In this document: in pieces, positions 57,946 through 64,000 of the stretch | Position numbering within the stretch: position 1 is the stretch's first letter | How the letters are laid out: every line of letters begins with the position of its first letter | Assembly: GCF_905171775.1 (NCBI RefSeq) | Contig: NC_053499.1 | Location: 80,134,315-80,198,314, forward strand | Reading direction: 5' to 3' | Origin: Rana temporaria | Lineage: Eukaryota > Chordata > Amphibia > Anura > Ranidae | DNA: 64,000 bases | Position numbers and translations under genes: made by a program | Notes under the pieces: generated by a model | What the model was told of the DNA's origin: nothing | The model's database searches: none | Seen by the model: only the letters and a program-made list of their open reading frames with translations

Positions 57946-59311
57946 ATGTTGAAGGAGGGTATAATTCGACCCATCTTGAAGAAACCCAACCTGGACCCCA
58001 AGGACCCACTCCACCGTCGTCCAATAACAGGTCTAAATGTACTCTCAAAGGTAATGGAAAAAGTAGTGGTACAACAGCTGCAACATCATCTAGATACCCA
58101 CAACCTACTTGACCCATTTCAATCGGGATTCCGACCTGGACACGGGACAGAAACCGCATTGCTCAAAATATGGGACGACGCTCTCGAGGCCGCAGATGAA
58201 GGAGAATCTTATCTTCTGGTTCTATTGGACCTGAGCGCAGCCTTCGACACAGTAGACCACAAGCTTTTATTGACTCGGCTAGCTGAAGTAGCCAGAGTCG
58301 CAGAAGGCGATTTATCTTGGTTCTCCTCTTTTTTGGAAAACCGATCGCAAATAGTGAAGTTAGGACCTTTCACTTCTGAGAAACGCATGGTATCGTGCGG
58401 AGTCCCTCAAGGATCCCCCCTGTCGCCGGTGTTATTCAACATCTATCTTCGCCCTCTTTTTGAGATTATTAGCAGTCAAAAACTGCTCTACCACTCATAT
58501 GCAGACGACACGCAACTATATTTCCGCATTTGCAATAAAAAGGATCATCACCTCAATCTAGAGACATGCCTCTCTTTGATAGAGGACTGGATGACAAAGA
58601 GTTATCTTAAACTCAACGTAGAGAAAACAGAACTTCTCCTGTTTCACGCCAAGCGTATGAATCAACCTACAACAACTTGGACCCCCCCGCCCATTCTGGG
58701 CAAAATCATCACCCCTAGCGCCAAAGTCAAAAGTCTCGGGGTCATCTTTGACTCTCACATGACATTGGACGCACAAATAGGGTCAGTAGTCAGCGGATCT
58801 CACCATCTGTTGCGCCTACTACACAGACTTACTCCTTTTATTCCCAAGGAAGACATAGCGGTCGTGGTGGGAGCTATTGTAAACTCAAGATTGGACTATG
58901 CAAATGCCCTTTACCTCGGACTCCCCAAGTACCAAATCGCTCGTCTACAAGTCGTTCAAAATACGGCCGCTAGACTTGTGACTGGGAAAAAACCTTGGGA
59001 ATCAATCTCACCTTCACTGGTTACCAGTAAAAGACAGAATCACTTTTAAAGCACTCTGTCTAACGCATAGATGTATCTATGGGAATGCTCCCCATTATCT
59101 ATGCGAAAAAATAAAAGCTCATAAACCCAATCGCGTTCTGCGTTCCACCAATCAAAATTTCCTCCAGATACCCAAAGCCAGATACAAGTCCAAAGGAGAA
59201 AGGAGATTCGCTGTCCAAGGTCCCAGACTATGGAACGCTTTACCAACCAGCATTCGGTTGGAGGAGAATCACTTAGCATTCAGGAGAAAGATCAAGACTC
59301 ATCTCTTTTGA
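57946..59311 (+). pseudogene. L2/CR1-like reverse transcriptase, one frameshift
   Basis: The reverse transcriptase copies LINE RNA at a nicked target. An open frame of 367 codons starts at 57946 (MLKEGIIRPILKKPNLDPKD; the ATG is probably internal to the original protein). Motifs: HRRPITGLNVLSKVMEKVV, DPFQSGFRPGHGTETAL, VLLDLSAAFDTVDHKLLLTR (first catalytic D), SCGVPQGSPLSPVLFNIYL, YHSYADDTQLYF (catalytic DD), LKLNVEKTELLLF, LGVIFDSHMTLDAQI, then NSRLDYANALYLGLPKYQI. A single frameshift near 59010 is followed by HWLPVKDRITFKAL and ends KTHLF-stop at 59311. Catalytic residues intact; the N-terminal endonuclease is missing. Confidence 0.92.
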
Positions 59312-59402
59312 TACCAAAGGAGACAGGAACAACAAGCGCCCAGAGGCGATTAAATTCGCATGTGCTGCGCTATATAAGTTTTCATTCATTCATTCATTCA
59401 TG
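57946..59402 (+). mobile_element. L2/CR1-like LINE, copy 1, 5'-truncated
   Basis: The copy holds the reverse transcriptase and 3' end only. It finishes with GCGCTATATAAGTTTTCATT followed by short (ATTC)n, the kind of stem plus microsatellite-like 3' tail L2/CR1-type LINEs carry. Copy 2 follows immediately. Confidence 0.85.
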
Positions 59403-60885
59403 TTTCAGGTCACACGCTCGTTCTTATCTTCAGACAAGATTTGGAAATTAACACACTTGAAAATGAGCCCCAACCCTGGACAGATCACCATGCAATAAAA
59501 TTTAATATCACCACAAATGACCCCTTAAAAAATAAATAAACCCGGTGACAACACACTGGACAAGATCTCAGAAGAAGCTCCACTCGGAACTCTTCAAAAA
59601 CTACATTATACAACAAAATAAAAATAATTGAACAACATCAAACAGCGACAGAAACACTCAACTCCATCAACAAGGTCCTACTACAGACAGCTGACATAGT
59701 AGCTCCGAAACGCAGAACGTGCATCCGGAAAAACAAGTCCAGCTGGTTTAACAACGAGCTCACGTTGTTGAAGCAAGAGTGTAGAAGAGCAGAAGGAGCC
59801 TGGAGAAGAAGCTCAACAGAGGAAAACCACATTATTTACAAGGTATAACTAAAAAAAAAATGTTTCTAACCACAAAAGCCCTGAACCTCCCTCGCGAACT
59901 CTTTAATTTAGTCTCTCAGTCCATGAACCCAGCCTGCCTAGAGGCTCTGAATTTTGAATTACAAGAGCTTTGCAACAAATTATCGGATTATTTCATTAAC
60001 AAAATTGAAAAAAATCGGTGAAATTATTCAGCAAAATAGAATCTCCACCGACTTCCCTTTAAATCAAAAAGTTAATATCCACACAAATATGCCGCAATCA
60101 ACTAAATTCACTCCTATCTCCATCGACACCACCAAAAATATCATCAGTACTCAGTACGCACAGCGCCTAATGATATTATCCCCACCAAACTGTTGAAAGA
60201 ATGTGCCGATATTGTGGCACCAGCTATCACGCATCTCATAAACCAATCATTCAAGGAAGGCATGGTCCCGACCTTACTGAAACAAGCCATAATCAAACCA
60301 ATTCTAAAAAAAAAACACCCTTGACCCCAAAGACTCAAACCATCGTCGACCCATAACAGGCCTAAACATCTTCTCCAAGGTAACGGAGAAACTAGTTGTA
60401 CAACAGCTACAACATCATTTAGACACCCACAAATTACTCGATCCGTTTCAATCGGGTTTGCGTCCAGGTCACGGAACAGAAACAGCACTTCTCAAATTAT
60501 GGGATGATGCTCTCGAAGCAGCAGACGAAGGAGAATCTTGTCTTCTGGTACTGCTGGACCTAAGCGCAGCATTTGATACTGTAGACCACAAATTATTGCT
60601 GACTCGCCTAGCTGAAGTAGCTAGAGTCGCAGACTCGGATTTACCCTGGTTCTCCTTCTTGGAAAACCAATCTCAAATAGTGAAACTAGGTCCTTTCACT
60701 TCTAAAAAATGCACCGTGTCATGCGGAGTCCCTCAGGGATCCCCCTTTTTGCCCGTATTATTCAATATCTATCTCCGCCCTCTTTTTGAAATCATCAGTA
60801 ACCAGAAGTTACTCTACCACTCATACGCAGATGATACCCAACTCTACTTTCGCATCAGCAACAAAAAGGATCATTATCTCGGACT
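59403..60885 (+). pseudogene. L2/CR1-like LINE, copy 2, broken at both ends
   Basis: This copy starts in the endonuclease C-terminus (GHTLVLIF-like, PWTDHHAIKFNI), passes the linker (NKSSWFNNELTLLKQECRRA, LQELCNKLSDYFINKIEK) and the reverse transcriptase: VPTLLKQAIIKPILKK, QSGLRPGHGTETALLKLW, LLDLSAAFDTVDHKLLLTR, SCGVPQGSPFLPVLFNIYL, HSYADDTQLYFRI. It stops at about 60885, where L1-like sequence takes over, so the thumb and 3' tail are lost. Several frameshifts (for example near 59850 and 60200-60320). It covers upstream parts that copy 1 lacks. Confidence 0.88.
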
Positions 60886-63800
60886 GGGACAAACATTCTG
60901 GGACAAACCATCATCCATATGGGTGGTGGGTATTTACATACTTGCCGCTCATCTGGGCTCCAAGCGGGCTCGGGATCACCTACCTCTCCCCCTCCTTCTC
61001 CCCTTTATTTCTGCTCTATTCTTTCTCTTGCAGACAGTTACCGAACAGATGACATGTATCCTCACCTTAGAAGACCTCTGCTCATGATTCGGACGGGTCC
61101 CAAAGCCCAGCGCAGATGCTCCTTCCAGGTAAGTGACAGTGTTTTTGGTCTCCCCCTAACCCTTTTGCTCCATGGCTAACTCTAAACCTATGGCTACTCT
61201 GTTACGAGTAGCTACCCACAACTCTCAGGGCTTAAACTCCCCCTCTAAGAGGAGGAAGGTTTTAGACTTTATGAAATCCCACAAACTGGATGTCCTTTTT
61301 TTGCAGGAAACTCACTTTCCGATCCGATACAAACCCATATTCCTACATGCTCAGTTCCCCCAATTTCTTTTAGCCAGTGCCGAAGATAAAACTAGAGGGG
61401 TGGCGATTCTTATTTCTAAGAACTGCAGATTTACCTTACAGTCAGAGCATAGGGACCCCGAAGGGAAGTTTATCCTTGTCAAGGGCACCATAGACGGTCG
61501 TCTTTTTTCTTTGGTATCTTACTATGCCCCAACGCAGGTCAACTAACATTTTTTGACAAACTCTTCAAAACCTTGGACCCCCTACTGGAGGGCTTAGTAA
61601 TTTTAGGCGGGGACTCGAACATTGCCTTCGACCAGGGCCTTGATAAATCCAAACCACCAGCAGCACAGAATGTACGCCCTACCAGACTCAGTTCGAAGAT
61701 TGCCAAAATGGTTTTTCGGCAAGGTCTCACAGACATTTGGAGAGAGATGAATCCAACCCAAAAAGATTATACACACTTTTCGCATGCTCACCAGAACTAT
61801 GCCAGGATTGACCATCTTTTGGTCTTCCATGCCCTGATTCCTTCGGTCACCAAATCACAAATAACGGATACGGCCTGCATTCCCTCCCGAGTATGGTGAT
61901 ACATACCAACACCATGCCCTCTAAATCCCACCACTGGCGACTTAACGAGACGATTTTATCAGATCCCGCTAATAAAAAAAGAGATCAAAATGGCCATCTC
62001 TGAATACTTTTCATTGAATAACTCTCCCGACGTTTCAGCAGAGATGCTTTGGGCAGCGCACAAGGCCACTATTAGAGGCAAATTAATCCAAATTAAAGAT
62101 AAAATGAAGAGGGCACGGAGAGTTGTCATTGAGAACCTGGAAAATAAATTCCAGGCGCTTTGCTTGGACCCCAAAGATAGACCCAGGTCGCTTTCCCGTT
62201 TCTCGTCTCGATTCAGGTCAACTCGAGCTAAACTTAGCTTTGAAAGCCAATGCCGAAAAAAGCCTGAGATGGCAGGGGGCAAGGTATTACCATCTAAAAG
62301 ACAAGCCTGGGTTTCTCTTGGCCTTCAAACTTACGCCACAGATCCGTACGTACGCCTTTCCCAAAATAAACATAGCGGGTCAACCTCCCACAGCGAACCC
62401 TCCTAGAATTATGGACGCTTTTCACAAATTTTACACAGACCTGTATAGTGGACGGAGGGAGAAGATGACCCCCAATACGACCGATTTCCTGGACAATCTC
62501 CCCATACCCACTTTGTCAAAAGCCCACAGAGACCGTCTCGAGGCCCCTGGCTCGACTGATGAGGTATTAGAAGTAATTAAAGGTCTAAAGACAAATTCGG
62601 CCCGGGACCTGATGGGTTCTCTATTCCTTACTATAAAGCTTTTGCACCACTCTTGGCACCACACCTAACACATTTTATTAATTCCAAGTCCAAGGGGACC
62701 CCCTAGACCCGCAGCTAAACACCGCTTTCATCTCCGTAATTCAAAAACCTGACAAAGACCCCGGAGAAGTCAATAATTATAGACCAATATCCCTGATCAA
62801 CAATGATCTAAAAATTATGACTAAAGTTATGACCGACCGTCTTTCGTCCTTTATCGGAGCTTACATACACAAAGACTAAGTCGGGTTCATTACCGGACGT
62901 CAGGGACCGGATCAAATTAGGAGGGCAATTGACATTGTTTCTATTTTACAATCCGGATGGGATGGCGGGGGTGCTCAAGCTGGGATGTTGTTATCATTAG
63001 ACTTGCAAAAGGCTTTCGATTCGGTCTCTTGGTCCTATTTATTTGCAATATTGGAGCGATGGGGCTTTGGTCCAAGATATACGGGGCTCCTTCAGTCTCT
63101 CTATTCCTCCCCCGAAGCTAAGATCAAATTACAAGGACTGTAATCAGACTCCATTAAAATAAGGACAGGGACACGACAGGGATGCCCTCTATCACCGTTA
63201 ATCTTTGCCATTGCGATTGAGTCGCTAGCTATTGCAATTCGATCCAACCCTGACATAGCAGGGGTCAGTTGTTGTCCTACCGTCCATAAATGCGGCCTGT
63301 TTGCGGATGACCTTATCCTCTTCATTACCTCCCCCACCACAACCCTCCCAGTTGTTTGCAGGCTCTTGGAAGAATTTGCAAACATCTTGGGTCTACGGGT
63401 AAATTATTCCAAGTCTCAAGCCCTTAACATCTCTCTCCAGCCGTCACTGGTCACCCAGCTGAAGGACTCTTTTTGGTTTACATGGAGTGAGTCCTCCATC
63501 CGCTACCTAGGAATAAACCTGACCTGACCTCCAAATTCAAACAACTTTACCATGCTAACTACCCTCCCATTTACAAAAAACTAGAATCGCATCTCAAACA
63601 GTGGCACCCACACCAACTCTCCTGGTTAGGGAGGATACATTCTGTGAAAATGACCCTGCTCCCAAGGCTCCTTTACCTCCTTCGTTTACTCGCAATATCT
63701 ATTAGAAAAGATCATCTCAAATCGTTCCAGAGCAAAGTAGTCAAATTTGTTTGGAGTGATTCGGGCCATCGTCTCGCAAGGCAAACTCTTTTTAGGCTAC

Positions 63801-64000
63801 GGTGCAGAGGGGGATTGGGCCTGCCTAATCTGTTTTGGTATTTTCAAGCAGCCAGACTCGCTCAGCTTTCCACAGTTTATTCTAGAATGACCAAACCTGA
63901 CTGGGTAGAAATGGAGAGACAGGCGGTCCCTACCTATACACTTGACTTTCTTTTATGGAGTTCTCCCAAGGCTAGGCCCCCTATACTTGCCCCATCCTTA
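60886..64000 (+). mobile_element. Tx1/L1-like LINE 6, 5'-truncated, runs off window
   Basis: Begins in an inter-ORF spacer (pyrimidine-rich 60970-61030, CAG acceptor-like site) and continues with ORF2. The 5' truncation point is where it joins L2 copy 2. It is the closest relative of LINE 1 in this window (same ORF2 motifs). Confidence 0.88.
61172..64000 (+). pseudogene. L1-like ORF2, endonuclease and reverse transcriptase, lightly broken
   Basis: ATG 61172 (MANSKPMATLL) opens RVATHNSQGLNSPSKRRKVL, LFLQETHFPIRY (catalytic E), DKTRGVAILISKN, DPEGKFILVKGT, LVSYYAP; frameshift near 61540; LVILGGDSNIAFDQGLDKSK (DFN motif as DSN), YARIDHLLVF. The linker follows (WAAHKATIRGKLIQIKDKMK, LRWQGARYYHLKDKPGFLLA, RIMDAFHKFYTDLYSG). 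RT: KPDKDPGEVNNYRPISLIN, FITGRQGPDQIRRAIDI, LLSLDLQKAFDSVSWSYLF (first D), TRQGCPLSPLIFAIAIESLA, GLFADDLILF (catalytic DD, about 63300), NYSKSQALNISL, SSIRYLGINLT, then frameshifted C-terminal pieces. Stops near 62878 and 63142 and about five frameshifts. It continues past the window edge. Confidence 0.92.

Overview
The window looks like nuclear DNA of an anuran amphibian, probably a ranid-type frog. This is inferred from the mixture of transposon families: Tx1/L1-like LINEs, Penelope-like elements (PLEs) with GIY-YIG endonuclease, L2/CR1-like LINEs, ZBED-type hAT, PIF/Harbinger, Tc1/mariner, and TTAA-flanked repeats whose ends read CCACTTCC or similar. I find no host gene exon, tRNA or rRNA. 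Essentially all recognisable coding sequence belongs to mobile elements, most of them broken.

Layout. 1-874: end of a Tc1 transposon with an open transposase 5' part. 0.9-3.6 kb: tandem repeats, a hAT-type end, a probable solo LTR (minus). 3.6-10.7 kb: an old Tx1/L1-like LINE carrying five inserted MITEs, one of them a 1.64-kb hAT-type MITE full of (TA)n. 10.7-12.0 kb: a repeat fragment, a Tc1 fragment and a hAT-end minisatellite. 12.05-14.5 kb: 5'-truncated PLE. 14.5-16.9 kb: 5' end and ORF1 of another L1-like LINE. 16.9-24.3 kb: autonomous-type hAT with a 46-bp minisatellite leader, a BED zinc finger, a catalytic core and a dimerisation domain, interrupted twice. 24.7-30.8 kb: TTAA element split by a 5.1-kb PLE. 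30.8-34.6 kb: repeat fragment with a TTAA element, then a fold-back Harbinger-like element. 34.6-36.1 kb: LINE endonuclease. 36.8-42.3 kb: MITEs, a TTAA element and a Harbinger element keeping a spliced SANT gene and a truncated HARBI1-like transposase. 42.3-57.9 kb: quieter DNA with MITEs, a CR1-like remnant (minus), a 2.5-kb inverted repeat, an L1-like 3' half (minus), Harbinger MITEs and PLE-derived tails. 57.9-60.9 kb: two L2/CR1-like LINE copies head to tail. 60.9-64 kb: L1-like ORF2 running off the right edge.

The elements form a readable stratigraphy. Several insertions have exact target duplications (TA, TTA/TAA, TTAA, 8 bp, 10-14 bp), and in two cases a paralogous sequence in the same window shows the empty site.

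The most interesting signals are: hammerhead-ribozyme-like motifs in PLE-type sequence; short insertions with 13-14-bp duplications that share a GCGC-containing 3' tail with the PLEs; the hAT leader minisatellite whose every unit carries a splice-acceptor-like sequence; and the Harbinger deletion derivative with an apparently functional intron. Domain assignments come from reading motifs by eye; no database search was run.
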